This document shows positions 25,316-33,573 of a stretch of DNA of 34,571 nucleotides, piece by piece. The DNA lies in NCBI GenBank assembly GCA_028281465.1, contig JANQJV010000103.1, positions 1-34,571 of the forward strand, read 5' to 3'. Source of the DNA: Azospirillaceae bacterium (GTDB taxonomy: Bacteria > Pseudomonadota > Alphaproteobacteria > Azospirillales > Azospirillaceae). Every line of letters starts with the position of its first letter. Position 1 is the first letter of the stretch. The notes under the pieces were generated by a model. That model saw only the letters and a list, made by a program, of their open reading frames with translations. It searched no databases and was not told the DNA's origin. The position numbers and the translations under genes are program-made.

Positions 25316-26103
25316 GACCCGGTCATCTTCCGTACACATGCGAAGTAGAGGCCATAGGGTAACCCGCGCAACCGCTGCATCAAGAAGGTGAAGCGTCGCG
25401 GGAAGGTGATCTCGAAGGCGTTGTCCGCCAGCCCGCGCACCAACTTGTCCGCGGCCTCCTCTGCCTCAATGATCATGGGCATGGGGAAATCGTTCTTGTC
25501 GGTCAGGGGCGTGCGCACGAAACCGGGATTGACGACCTGCATCTTGATGCCGAGCCGATCGAGATCAAACTTGAGGCTTTCGGACATGCGGATCAGTGCG
25601 GCCTTGCTGGCACCATAAGCCGACGCCCGGGGCAAACCGCGGTAGCCAGCAACGCTGGAGACCACGGCGATCTGGCCGCTCTCGCGGGCGATCATGCCCG
25701 GGAGCAGAGCCTCGATGCAGTGGACGGTGCCCATGACGTTGATCTCCATGTGCATACGCACATCGGCCGATTGAAACGTCTTCGCCGAATCGGGTGTGTA
25801 GGTCCCGGCGTTGAGAATCGCAAGTGCGATCGGTCCATGCATGGTCTCGATGCTGGCCACCGCAGCCTTGACCGCCTCAAGATCGGTGACGTCGACAGGC
25901 ACAGGGACGATGCGCCCGTCCTGTCCGGCCGCCACCTGGGCTAATTTGTCGGCGCTGCGCGCACTGGCCATGACCGTCCAGCCATCCTGGACGAGACGGA
26001 TCGCCACGGCCTCGCCGATGCCCGACGACGCGCCGGTCACCCAGGCACACCCCTGGGCCGGCGTCACCGAGGACGGGGGAAACTGTTTCATTGCGGGCCC
26101 CAT
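25312..26103 (-). CDS. Short-chain dehydrogenase/reductase
   Basis: A classical SDR of 263 residues. The NAD(P)-binding TGASSGIG is at 23-30, followed by VMASARSADKL (a basic residue after strand two favours NADP). ILNAG, the catalytic Ser in VVSSVAGYRG and YGASK (Tyr and Lys) are all present. The C-terminus is basic and aromatic. The substrate is unknown. The stop of the photolyase gene and this ATG share one base (TGATG), so translation is coupled. An internal ATG at 26091 (MKQF) is a second candidate start. Confidence 0.94.
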   Translation of the reverse strand: MGPAMKQFPPSSVTPAQGCAWVTGASSGIGEAVAIRLVQDGWTVMASARSADKLAQVAAGQDGRIVPVPVDVTDLEAVKAAVASIETMHGPIALAILNAGTYTPDSAKTFQSADVRMHMEINVMGTVHCIEALLPGMIARESGQIAVVSSVAGYRGLPRASAYGASKAALIRMSESLKFDLDRLGIKMQVVNPGFVRTPLTDKNDFPMPMIIEAEEAADKLVRGLADNAFEITFPRRFTFLMQRLRGLPYGLYFACVRKMTGS

Positions 26104-27635
26104 CAATTTAGGGAGTTGAGGAATCGCTCGGACTGTCCACGGATTGCCTCACGGCGATCGGGGCCGAATCTGTCAAGCGCACTGTAAATCAGCTTGAGCC
26201 GCGCATTGCCGGCCAGCCTGTCCCGATTTCGCATGAGGAAGTGCCAGTACAGATAGTTGAACGGACAGGCGTCTTCGCCCACCGTGCTGTCGACATCGAA
26301 CTGACAGTGCCGGCAGTAATCCGACATGCGCTTGATGTATTTGCCGCCGGCCGCATACGGCTTGGAGGCGAACAACCCACCGTCGGCGAATACCGCCATG
26401 CCAAGAACATTGGGCGATACAACCCAATCATAGGCATCGGCATAGACGATCAGATACCACTCGTTGATCTCCCGCGGCGCCACTCCGCACAACAGGGCGA
26501 AGTTGCCCGTCACCATCAGGCGCTGGATGTGGTGGGCATAGGCGTGCCGACGCGTCTGGACGATGCACTGTTTGAGGCAGTTCATTGGCGTGTCGCCAGT
26601 CCAATAGAACTGCGGCAACGGCGCATAGGCGTCCAGGTGATTGCGTTCGCCGTAACGTGGCATGTGCAGCCAATAGACGCCGCGAACGAACTCACGCCAC
26701 CCCAAGATTTGTCGGATGAACCCCTCCGCAGCATTGATCGGCACTCGGCCAGCGCGATAATCCGCTTCAACCATCAGGCAGACGGCCCGCGGGTCCAACA
26801 GGCCGCAGTTCAGATACGGGGCGATCAGCGAGTGAAACAGCACCGGCTCATCCTGCTTCATGGCGTCCTGGTAGTCGCCAAAGCACGGCAGAGCAACCCG
26901 GCGAAAATGGGCAAACGCCGCTTCCGCCTGCATGCGCGTGACCGCGAGGCCAAACGGCAGCAAGTCACCGAAATGGTCCGGAAAGCGTCGATCGACCAAG
27001 GCGATCACCGCATGGGTGAGGGCGTCCGGCTCGACGAGGAACGGCGGTGGCACAGCCACGTCCCGCCCCAGGCCACGCCGGTTTTCTGAATCATAGTTCC
27101 AACGTCCACCGGCGGGCCGGCCATCAGCGGTCATCAACAGGCCGGTGGCGACCCGCTGCGCCCGATAGAAGTGCTCCAGCCGGAGCTGACGACGCCCCTT
27201 GGCCCATTGATCGAAAATCGCGTGGCTACAAAAGAACCGGGTATCCTCACGAATCTCGACCGGAACGCCGCAGGCCGCCCTCCATTGCGCCATGTCGCGC
27301 GCCAGGCGATGCTCACCCGCCTCGGTAACGACCAACCGGGCTGGGCGGTGACGGTGCACGGCCCGAACCAATTCCGCCCGCAAACTGCCGGCATTGTCCG
27401 GGTGGTCGATGGCCACGTAATCGACCTTGAGACCAGCACCGCCCAGTTCGGCGGCGAAATGCCGCATCGCGGAGAATAGGAAAGCAATTTTCTTCCGGTG
27501 ATGACGCACATAGGTCGCTTCTTGCATCACCTCGGCCATCAGCACCACATCGGCCGCGACATCCGCATCGACTAAGGATGAGATGCCAAGACTGAGTTGG
27601 TCGCCAAGAATGAGGCGAAGCGACCGTTCCGTCAT
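26103..27635 (-). CDS. FeS-type bacterial cryptochrome/(6-4) photolyase (CryB/PhrB group)
   Basis: A 510-residue member of the deoxyribodipyrimidine photolyase-related family, which repairs (6-4) photoproducts and/or acts as a blue-light sensor. The N-terminal Rossmann domain begins LRLILGDQLS. The C-terminal helical FAD domain includes QILGWREFVRGVYW and AYAHHIQRLMVTGNFALL. Four cysteines for the [4Fe-4S] cluster are at C353, C441, C444 and C457, with the same spacing as I recall for Agrobacterium PhrB (350, 438, 441, 454). The start at 27635 overlaps the DUF6134 stop by 4 nt. A photolyase remnant of another subfamily lies 1.3 kb away at 28966-29220. Confidence 0.96.
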   Translation of the reverse strand: MTERSLRLILGDQLSLGISSLVDADVAADVVLMAEVMQEATYVRHHRKKIAFLFSAMRHFAAELGGAGLKVDYVAIDHPDNAGSLRAELVRAVHRHRPARLVVTEAGEHRLARDMAQWRAACGVPVEIREDTRFFCSHAIFDQWAKGRRQLRLEHFYRAQRVATGLLMTADGRPAGGRWNYDSENRRGLGRDVAVPPPFLVEPDALTHAVIALVDRRFPDHFGDLLPFGLAVTRMQAEAAFAHFRRVALPCFGDYQDAMKQDEPVLFHSLIAPYLNCGLLDPRAVCLMVEADYRAGRVPINAAEGFIRQILGWREFVRGVYWLHMPRYGERNHLDAYAPLPQFYWTGDTPMNCLKQCIVQTRRHAYAHHIQRLMVTGNFALLCGVAPREINEWYLIVYADAYDWVVSPNVLGMAVFADGGLFASKPYAAGGKYIKRMSDYCRHCQFDVDSTVGEDACPFNYLYWHFLMRNRDRLAGNARLKLIYSALDRFGPDRREAIRGQSERFLNSLN

Positions 27636-28354
27636 CCCTGAACGCCGGATGGTCGACGGAAGTAATCAATGCGTGAGTTGAAGATGTCGAAAGCGAGTTT
27701 CACCCATTCACCTCGATCATCATACCAGATATCCAGATTCAGATCGCCGGCGATGCGATAGCGCCGCGCCGGAATCGATCGATCTCCGATCCGCACGGAT
27801 TCTCGTGCCATCGGGGACACACGAACATCCCGCAAGGTGCCCCGTTGCGTGTCCAAGAGCGCGTCGGCCTGCAACGTACGCGGGTTCCAGTAGCTTGTCG
27901 GTACCACGTCCGCCGGGGCGATGAACCGCCCGTCGGCACCGTCCACCAGGATCCCATCGTGGGTCCGCCGGGCCCGTACCTCATAGCGATCGCCGTTGTC
28001 GTCGGTCGTGCTCTCCAGAGAAAGGAGCTTGCCGTCTTCCCACACCTCACGGTTGTGATGACGATACTCGTATAGGGTGAAAAACGCGAGACGGACATCC
28101 AACGCGATCTCCACCTCGACAATCTTCTGCGCGCCGGCCTCTTGCACAGTGATGCGATGGTGACCGAGGCGCGCGCCATCACGCATGACCTTGAAGTCGA
28201 TGAGCGCGTCAGGTCGCAAGCTGGCGACCTGACCGGCCGTCGTGGCCAGTCCCGGACTGGCGTTGGCCAAAGCACCACACACCAGCGCCAAAACACCCCA
28301 CCGCTTCCCACACACGCCCGGTCGGCTGAGCCGCGCCCACAGACTGCCTCGCAT
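27632..28354 (-). CDS. DUF6134-family exported protein
   Basis: A 240-residue protein with a signal peptide (basic start, hydrophobic WGVLALVCGALANAS, likely cut near residue 40). The mature part has the beta-rich pattern of the DUF6134 family: DFKVMRDGARLGHHRITVQ, a VRLAFFTLYEYRHHN segment, GKLLSLESTTDDNGDRYEV, PTSYWNPRTLQ and DLNLDIWYDDRGEWVKLAF. The periplasmic role is unknown. The ATG at 28354 has a perfect AAGGAGG site 6 nt upstream. It is the first gene of the DUF6134-photolyase-SDR-NTF2 operon, so the operon promoter should lie in 28355-28541. I saw no convincing ECF-type promoter there. Confidence 0.87.
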   Translation of the reverse strand: MRGSLWARLSRPGVCGKRWGVLALVCGALANASPGLATTAGQVASLRPDALIDFKVMRDGARLGHHRITVQEAGAQKIVEVEIALDVRLAFFTLYEYRHHNREVWEDGKLLSLESTTDDNGDRYEVRARRTHDGILVDGADGRFIAPADVVPTSYWNPRTLQADALLDTQRGTLRDVRVSPMARESVRIGDRSIPARRYRIAGDLNLDIWYDDRGEWVKLAFDIFNSRIDYFRRPSGVQG

Positions 28355-28541
28355 CGCACCCCTCCTTGATGTCCTGTCCGATCCGTCACCGCGCCCAAAC
28401 GCTGCGGCAAAAACCACACCGTCGCGCACGGCATTCACGGACTGCGGACAGCTCAATGTGTTCGTTGGAGAGTATACGTTCTGCGGCACGCACCGGATGC
28501 GTGCGCCGTCATCTTTCGCCAGCCGGCCGGCCCTCGGTCGG

Positions 28542-28793
28542 TCAGGGTTCGTCCCAATCGCTTTCGTCGGCACGAACAAGCTCGACCAGACGGGCGATCC
28601 GCCCGGACATGCTGCGCCCGAGATCTCCAGCAAGATAGTCGTCCGACCCAAGCCAGGCCACGGCTTCCATGAGTTCCGCGCTGGTTGCGCCAGTGGCGAT
28701 GATGGCCGCAATCTTCATGTCATCCAACCGCCCGCAGATCTCAATCACCTGATCGCGGGTCACCCGCTGGGCTCGCTGTGGTTGGGTCGTCAT
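28542..28793 (-). CDS. Small conserved hypothetical protein
   Basis: An 83-residue acidic protein. RVTRDQVIEICGRLDDMKIAA and GATSAELMEAVAWLGSDD are the recognisable stretches, and it ends in a run of acidic residues. Similar small proteins occur widely in alphaproteobacteria without known function. The start at 28793 has AAAGGGAG 7 nt upstream, which supports it. It is on the same strand as the photolyase operon, 187 bp ahead of DUF6134, so cotranscription is possible but not certain. It is predicted helical and cytoplasmic. Confidence 0.8.
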   Translation of the reverse strand: MTTQPQRAQRVTRDQVIEICGRLDDMKIAAIIATGATSAELMEAVAWLGSDDYLAGDLGRSMSGRIARLVELVRADESDWDEP

Positions 28794-28965
28794 CCGTCCG
28801 CTCCCTTTGACGCAGAGACCCGCAGATACCGCCAGCAGGTCGGTTTCGCAAGACGTCGCCGAACCATGGAACGGCGGCCCGCTGGTTCGCCCCAGAGCCG
28901 ACATAACAGCCATGGTCGCCGCCCTACCTTGCTGACCGGATGTGCGGATTGTTCGGGGAGGGACC

Positions 28966-29220
28966 TTGGGCGTTCACGTTGTCTGGTTCAAGCGCGACCT
29001 ACGCATGGTCGATCACGAACCACGGGCGCAGGCGGCGCAGCGCGGGCCCGATCGTGCCGCTCGACCTCGCGGAACCGCTTTTGGGGCAGCAACGGGATCG
29101 ATCTGGCCGACAATGGGCCTTCCAGCCCGAGGCCTTGACCGAGCATTGCGACTCGATGGCGCAGTGCGGCATGCCCCGGATCGTGCGGGTCGGCATCGCG
29201 GTCGATGTGCTTGCAGAGCC
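28966..29220 (+). pseudogene. Frameshifted N-terminal remnant of a classical photolyase/cryptochrome
   Basis: The plus strand reads LGVHVVWFKRDLRMVDHEPR then AQAAQRG, the unmistakable start of an FAD photolyase (family pattern VWFKRDLRxxDHxPL). Near 29050 the match moves to another frame: GPIVPLDLAEPLLGQ, RQWAFQPEALTEHCDSMA, and PRIVRVGIAVDVLAE, which match the next part of the antenna domain. Beyond about 29220 homology fades (perhaps DIQILW), and the whole FAD-binding domain is missing. The first codon would be TTG, after GGGAGGG. A decayed gene, not functional. Confidence 0.8.
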
Positions 29221-29224
29221 GAAG

Positions 29225-29639
29225 ACCAATCACGATATCCAAATTCTCTGGTTGGACGTGCGGAATTCCCTGACACAAATCACGCCAAACTGGCGTCATC
29301 CGCGGACCGTCCAACCGGAACAACGGGGCGCGACGGTGGTCGGCCCAGATGCGGCAAGCGCCCCATCGGCCGCCGGCGTTGCTCATGCCGGTCGGGGACG
29401 GGGAGCCGGCGCATTGACTTGCCGCGCACCGGCAGCCGTCGTCGTCGGAGCGATCGCAACACCGACGATCAAGGACGTGTGGATATCGAGACGGAACTCC
29501 CCCCGACCGGCCCATATGGACGCCCCTGGCCGGCGTGCTAAACTGGGCACCGTAAGCTGTGTCGACCGCCTGCAACGCCTTGGATACGCCCGCTTTGTTT
29601 GTCCCATTTCCTTGCCATAACAGTGGCAGTGGCCTGCGA
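29225..29639. other. Apparently non-coding stretch after the photolyase remnant
   Basis: About 415 bp with no frame that looks coding. It may hold unrecognisable residue of the decayed photolyase gene, and the promoter of the MlaA-like gene should be at its right end. No hairpin or repeat stood out. Confidence 0.5.
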
Positions 29640-30401
29640 ATGCCGTGGTTCCGGTCGGCGGCCGTCGCCGTGCTCGTCGTCCTTGTGCTGGCGTCCGGGT
29701 CGGTCGCACAGGCGGCACAGGCCGAATTGTCCTATGTGTCGACCACAACACGCAGCGAATACCTGGATGGCTTCAGCCAGTCCATGTTCGACCTGGAGCA
29801 GGATCTGGCGTCCTGGTGGAGCGCCATGACCGATGGGTCCAGCGGCGCTGTGACTGTCCCCTGGTGGGTCGCCCGCGGCATCAACAATTTCGTGACCAAT
29901 CTGATCAACGAACCGCTCACATTGGTCAGCAGCGCGGTGGCCGGCGATTTCAGCAATGCCCTGAATTCGATCCAACGTCTGACCATCAACACCTTCGCCG
30001 GCCTTGGTGGCTTCATCGATGTGGCGGGAAATATGGGCCTGCCGAAACACCACATGGATTTAGGTCTGGCATTCTGTGTGCATGGACTTGACGGTGGGCC
30101 TTTCCTCTTCATTCCCTTGATCGGCCCCCGAACTCTGCGTGACCTGTTTTTCGACTATGTCGTCGCGTACACATTGTATGTGTACATCGCTTCGGTGTTG
30201 ACGGGTCCCTCAGGCTCCATCATCACCTTCGTGCTGGCTAAAAACGCGTTGTGGCTTGCCGAGATCGCCACCATCCGCCAAATGGACGTGGAAGCCATGG
30301 TCGGCAGCGAACCCATGGGATACGATGACGTGCGCCACGATTACCTGCGCCGGCGAACGAACCGTTGCCAAGCGTTGCGCAGCCGCCTGTACGGTGAGTG
30401 A
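29640..30401 (+). CDS. MlaA/VacJ-like outer-membrane lipid-asymmetry protein without lipobox
   Basis: A 253-residue protein matching the MlaA family, which removes misplaced phospholipids from the outer leaflet in the Mla pathway. Key stretches: VARGINNFVTNLINEPLTLV, LTINTFAGLGGFIDVAGNMG, DLGLAFCVHGLDGGPFLFIP and LIGPRTLRDLFFDYVV. A signal peptide is clear (hydrophobic core AVAVLVVLVLASG, likely cleavage after AQAAQA), but no lipobox cysteine follows; family members normally are lipoproteins. The ATG at 29640 has a weak ribosome site. A GTG at 29559 would give a longer, unlikely leader. The mlaFEDCB genes are not in the window. Confidence 0.85.
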   Translation: MPWFRSAAVAVLVVLVLASGSVAQAAQAELSYVSTTTRSEYLDGFSQSMFDLEQDLASWWSAMTDGSSGAVTVPWWVARGINNFVTNLINEPLTLVSSAVAGDFSNALNSIQRLTINTFAGLGGFIDVAGNMGLPKHHMDLGLAFCVHGLDGGPFLFIPLIGPRTLRDLFFDYVVAYTLYVYIASVLTGPSGSIITFVLAKNALWLAEIATIRQMDVEAMVGSEPMGYDDVRHDYLRRRTNRCQALRSRLYGE

Positions 30402-30446
30402 CCCGATGTCGCCTTGCCCGTCCGCCCCCAGCACAACGGGTCACAC

Positions 30447-30638
30447 ATGGATTTCACCGATCAGATGGCCGCGAAGCTCTTGGCCCAGAGCGTGCAACAA
30501 CTGGGTCTGGCGATGAACGAGACCCTGTGCGTCGAACCAGATCGTGCCCTGGTGCGGGCGTTGGCCGGCCAGGCGCAGGAAGCGCTGGCCGAGTTCCTCG
30601 ATGCTTATGGCACGGAGCGGAGCGGCGGTCCGGTTTGA
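30447..30638 (+). CDS. Hypothetical 63-residue protein
   Basis: A short frame, MDFTDQMAAKLLAQSVQQLG and onward to the stop, rich in Ala, Gln and Glu and probably helical. It follows the MlaA-like gene by 45 nt on the same strand. Codon use is GC3-rich like real genes here. The ribosome site is weak. I do not recognise a family, and it could be a chance frame. Confidence 0.5.
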   Translation: MDFTDQMAAKLLAQSVQQLGLAMNETLCVEPDRALVRALAGQAQEALAEFLDAYGTERSGGPV

Positions 30639-30658
30639 CCACCGCCCACCGTGCCTGA

Positions 30659-30681
30659 GTGCGGCCGCATGCCAGCCGCAC
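30659..30681. terminator. Hairpin between convergent genes
   Basis: GTGCGGC (30659-30665) and GCCGCAC (30675-30681) form a perfect 7-bp stem with a 9-nt loop. It lies in the 49-bp gap between the small plus-strand gene and phhB on the minus strand. There is no T-run, so it is a probable but not classical terminator. Confidence 0.5.
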
Positions 30682-30687
30682 CCCCGA

Positions 30688-30975
30688 TCACACCAACTCG
30701 TCGATCGCCTTGGCCAGGGCAATGTCGCGCAGGGAAAGCCCGCCCACATCGTGAGTCGACAAGGTGACGTCGACCTTATTGTAGACATTGAACCATTCCG
30801 GATGGTGGTCGTGTTTTTCGGCCAACAGCGCCACCCGGCTCATGAACCCCCAAGCTTGGTTGAAATCGGCAAAGCTGAAGCGTCGGTAAATGGCATCGCG
30901 CTCCTCCCCTTCGGTCCAATGCGCCAAGGTTTGCAGCGCATTGGTTCGCGCGGTGCCGGTCAGACGTTCCACCAT
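30688..30975 (-). CDS. phhB: Pterin-4a-carbinolamine dehydratase
   Basis: A 95-residue PhhB/DCoH-type enzyme that dehydrates 4a-hydroxytetrahydrobiopterin and so recycles the cofactor of aromatic amino-acid hydroxylases. The signature EKHDHHPEW (H55, H57, H58) is complete, followed by [19 protein letters not shown]. The length is normal. The ATG at 30975 follows GGAGAGACCC at good spacing; an ATG at 30987 would add four residues. No phenylalanine hydroxylase gene lies nearby, so the partner is elsewhere or the enzyme has another pterin role. Confidence 0.95.
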   Translation of the reverse strand: MVERLTGTARTNALQTLAHWTEGEERDAIYRRFSFADFNQAWGFMSRVALLAEKHDHHPEWFNVYNKVDVTLSTHDVGGLSLRDIALAKAIDELV

Positions 30976-31199
30976 GGGTCTCTCCATCCCTATCGTTGTA
31001 TCCGCGGGTCTCGGTGCCCACGACATAGGAGGGCCGACGCAAGGGGCCAAGGTCGGATCGGAAACCATGGACAATCTCTTGTCTTCGTCCGATCAGGTCG
31101 ATGCAGGTCTCGCCGGACCGACCGAGGGGGCGACAAAAAGCCACCGCAAGTCTTGCGATCGACTTGGCGCCTGAGCCTGCAATCGCTTACGATGTGGAC

Positions 31200-31613
31200 A
31201 TGACACGACGTTTTCGTCCATTCACCACCGCGCCAACGGCCGATGAGATCACGGCCATGGCGGAAGAAGCCCTGGCGACCCTCCCCGTCGTGCTCTTGCG
31301 GCATGTCGGCAATTTGGTGATCCGGGTCGAAGAGTTTCCCGACGCGGAGACCGAAAAGGCCATGGCCTTGGAGTCCCCGTTCGACCTGCTTGGCCTTTAC
31401 CACGGCATCGAGCTGACACGCAAAAGCCTGCACGACCCACCGGGTATTCCCGATTCCGTGTTCCTCTACCGTCGACCGCTGCTCGACCACTGGTGCGAAA
31501 GCGGCGAAGATCTCGCGCATTTGGTACGGCATGTGCTGGTGCACGAGATCGGGCACCATTTCGGCTTCTCCGACGAGGATATGGAGCGAATCGAAGCGGA
31601 GGCGGTCGACTGA
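31200..31613 (+). CDS. Zincin-like metallopeptidase-family protein
   Basis: A 137-residue protein of the small bacterial 'metallopeptidase family' (Zincin_1, COG3824-like). The metal site is VHEIGHHFGFSDEDM (H115, E116, H119), near the C-terminus as usual for the family. It has a SPFDLLGLYHGIEL segment and PDSVFLYRRPLLD in the middle. Protease activity has not been clearly shown for this family. The ATG at 31200 lacks a strong ribosome site, but it places MTRRFRPF at the start as expected. DUF1761 follows about 100 bp later on the same strand. No signal peptide. Confidence 0.9.
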   Translation: MTRRFRPFTTAPTADEITAMAEEALATLPVVLLRHVGNLVIRVEEFPDAETEKAMALESPFDLLGLYHGIELTRKSLHDPPGIPDSVFLYRRPLLDHWCESGEDLAHLVRHVLVHEIGHHFGFSDEDMERIEAEAVD

Positions 31614-31715
31614 TGGTGGCGACGGCCGAGCCTTGCCAAGCCTGCCGGCGCTATCGCCCCCCAGCCCCCAGTCTGATACGCTGCCGCCGACGCACTGGGA
31701 CCGGGGACGGGCAGG

Positions 31716-32156
31716 ATGGGGCGTTCCAGCATTCGCTGGCCACCGGTTGTGGTGGCCGTAGTCGTGCAGCAGGTCATCGGGACCGTATGGTACGGCACTC
31801 TCGCCGATGCGTGGATGGCTTCGGTCGGCATCACGTTGGCTGACATCGAGGCAGCCGGCGGGGCAGGCGCTCCCCTCCCCTATCTGTTGGCCGTGGCCTT
31901 TTCACTGACCAGCACGCTGTTGCTTGCCGTGCTCATCGGGCGCAGCGACAATCCGGGCCCAATGACCGGCCTCGCCTGGGCCTTCGCCCTCTGGGCCTGC
32001 CTGTTGCTGCCCTATGATTGGCATCACGACGCGTTTGCCCTAGCCCCGATTGCCGGCACGGCCATCGACTCGGGCAAGGACCTGCTCGGCCTGCTGGCCA
32101 CGGGCGTCATCCTTGGCGTGTGGCACCGCCGGACACCGACCCGGTCGACGACCTGA
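31716..32156 (+). CDS. DUF1761-family membrane protein
   Basis: A 146-residue integral membrane protein with about four hydrophobic segments: WPPVVVAVVVQQVIGTVWYG, LPYLLAVAFSLTSTLLLAVL, GLAWAFALWACLLLPYDW and the segment including LLGLLATGVILGVWH. QQVIGTVWYG and the polar run HHDAF fit the DUF1761 family. The function is unknown. The ATG at 31716 is preceded by GGGCAGG. The gene is convergent with pgk; the stops are 21 bp apart and no hairpin is visible between them. Confidence 0.8.
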   Translation: MGRSSIRWPPVVVAVVVQQVIGTVWYGTLADAWMASVGITLADIEAAGGAGAPLPYLLAVAFSLTSTLLLAVLIGRSDNPGPMTGLAWAFALWACLLLPYDWHHDAFALAPIAGTAIDSGKDLLGLLATGVILGVWHRRTPTRSTT

Positions 32157-32177
32157 CCGGATCTGGACGAGGGGCGA

Positions 32178-33374
32178 TCACACCCCCCGTTCCAGCGCCT
32201 TGACCCCGGGCAGATCACGTCCCTCCAACCATTCCAAGAAAGCACCGCCGGCGGTGGAGACATAGGTGAACCGGTTGGTGACATTGGCTTTGCCCAAAGC
32301 CGCCACAGTATCGCCGCCGCCGGCCACACTCACCAAGCCCCGGGTCGCCGTCTGGTCAGCCACGCGACAGGCCGCAGCGACCGTTCCCTGGTCGAACGGG
32401 ACCACCTCGAAAGCGCCGAGCGGACCATTCCACAACACGGTTTTGGCCACATCGATGCGGTCGCCGATCTCGGCTACCGTCACCGGACCGACATCCAAGA
32501 TCAACTCCGTCGGCGCCACGGCACTGACGGGCTTGACCTGGGAGGTCACCCCCTCGGACAAGCTTTCCGCCACCACCGCGTCGGCCGGCAAGAGGATGGC
32601 ACAGCCGACCTTTTGCGCCGCGGCCTGGATCGTCCGCGCTTGGTCGAGCATGTCCGGTTCATGCAACGAGGCCCCGATAGACGTTCCCGACGCGGCGAGA
32701 AAGGTGTTGGCCATGCCACCCCCGAGCACCAACACATCCACCTTACGCACCAGATTGTGCAACAGGTCGAGCTTGGTGGAGATTTTCGCGCCTCCGACCA
32801 GCGCCAGCACCGGACGCTCCGGCGCTCCCAGGACCCGATCGAGTGCCTCGAGTTCGGCCTGCATCAATCGGCCGGCGGCGCAGGGAAGCAACTCGGCGAG
32901 TTCGTCCACCGAGGCATGGGCGCGGTGCGAGGCGGAAAAGGCATCGTTGATGTAGATATCGCCGAGTTCGGCCATCGCCTCGGCAAACCGGCGGTCGTTG
33001 GCTTCCTCGCTTGGGTGGAACCGCACATTCTCCAGGAGCACGAACCCACCGGGCTTGGCACGCGACAGGGCCAGTTTGGCATGCGGCCCAATGCAGTCTT
33101 CCGCAAAATCAACCGGCACCCCAAGCGCCGCCTGCAAGGCTGGCAGCACAACCCGCAACGACAAGGCTGGGTCCCGTCCCTTGGGGCGACCAAAGTGCGA
33201 CAGAATTGCCACCTTGGCACCGCGGCCCGCAATCTCTTTCAGGGTCGGTACCAGGCGGTCGATGCGGCTGGTATCGCCGACCACGCCTTTTTTCACCGGC
33301 ACATTCAGATCGCCGCGGACCAGAACGGTTTTGCCCAAAACGGCAAGGTCATCGATGGTGCGAAACTGGGGCAT
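32178..33374 (-). CDS. pgk: Phosphoglycerate kinase
   Basis: Converts 1,3-bisphosphoglycerate plus ADP to 3-phosphoglycerate plus ATP in glycolysis, and the reverse in the Calvin cycle and gluconeogenesis. The protein has 398 residues, a normal length. The N-terminal signature VLVRGDLNVPVKKG and substrate-binding LSHFGRPKG and LLENVRFHPSEE are present. Nucleotide-binding ALVGGAKISTKLDLL, VLWNGPLGAFE and the SVAGGGDTVAAL loop are also intact. The start at 33374 (MPQFRTIDDL) is typical. No gap, tkt or fba lies nearby. It is divergent from the second nfeD gene. Confidence 0.97.
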   Translation of the reverse strand: MPQFRTIDDLAVLGKTVLVRGDLNVPVKKGVVGDTSRIDRLVPTLKEIAGRGAKVAILSHFGRPKGRDPALSLRVVLPALQAALGVPVDFAEDCIGPHAKLALSRAKPGGFVLLENVRFHPSEEANDRRFAEAMAELGDIYINDAFSASHRAHASVDELAELLPCAAGRLMQAELEALDRVLGAPERPVLALVGGAKISTKLDLLHNLVRKVDVLVLGGGMANTFLAASGTSIGASLHEPDMLDQARTIQAAAQKVGCAILLPADAVVAESLSEGVTSQVKPVSAVAPTELILDVGPVTVAEIGDRIDVAKTVLWNGPLGAFEVVPFDQGTVAAACRVADQTATRGLVSVAGGGDTVAALGKANVTNRFTYVSTAGGAFLEWLEGRDLPGVKALERGV

Positions 33375-33477
33375 TGTGGGCCTAATGAAGTCTCGCCGAC
33401 GGCACCAACCGGTGCGCCAGCTTCGGTCGATCGGAAACGCACTCTATAGCGCATCGCCGGACCCGCGCAAAAGCCCT

Positions 33478-33494
33478 GCACGGGCGGCCCGTGC
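33478..33494. promoter_or_regulatory. GC-rich palindrome between pgk and nfeD
   Basis: GCACGGGC (33478-33485) and GCCCGTGC (33487-33494) are exact inverted arms around one G. TTTCATTT follows on the plus side. It sits in the 199-bp divergent gap, about 100 bp upstream of pgk and 80 bp upstream of nfeD. It may be an operator for both genes or an attenuating hairpin ahead of nfeD. Confidence 0.45.
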
Positions 33495-33573
33495 TTTCAT
33501 TTGCCCGGGGTTTGGTGGATACTCGCGCCGTCTATTCAGGCACGGTTCCACACCACAGCCCGGCGATGGCACG

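Noticed and set aside
28355..28541. ECF sigma-factor promoter for the photolyase operon
   Set aside because: I looked for a TGATCC or GGAAC type -35 with a matching -10 and saw only a lone TATAC-like stretch, not enough to call it.
28940..29620. Intact 226-codon plus-strand gene
   Set aside because: Only its first third after the frameshift resembles photolyase and the rest has no coding character; a pseudogene fits better.
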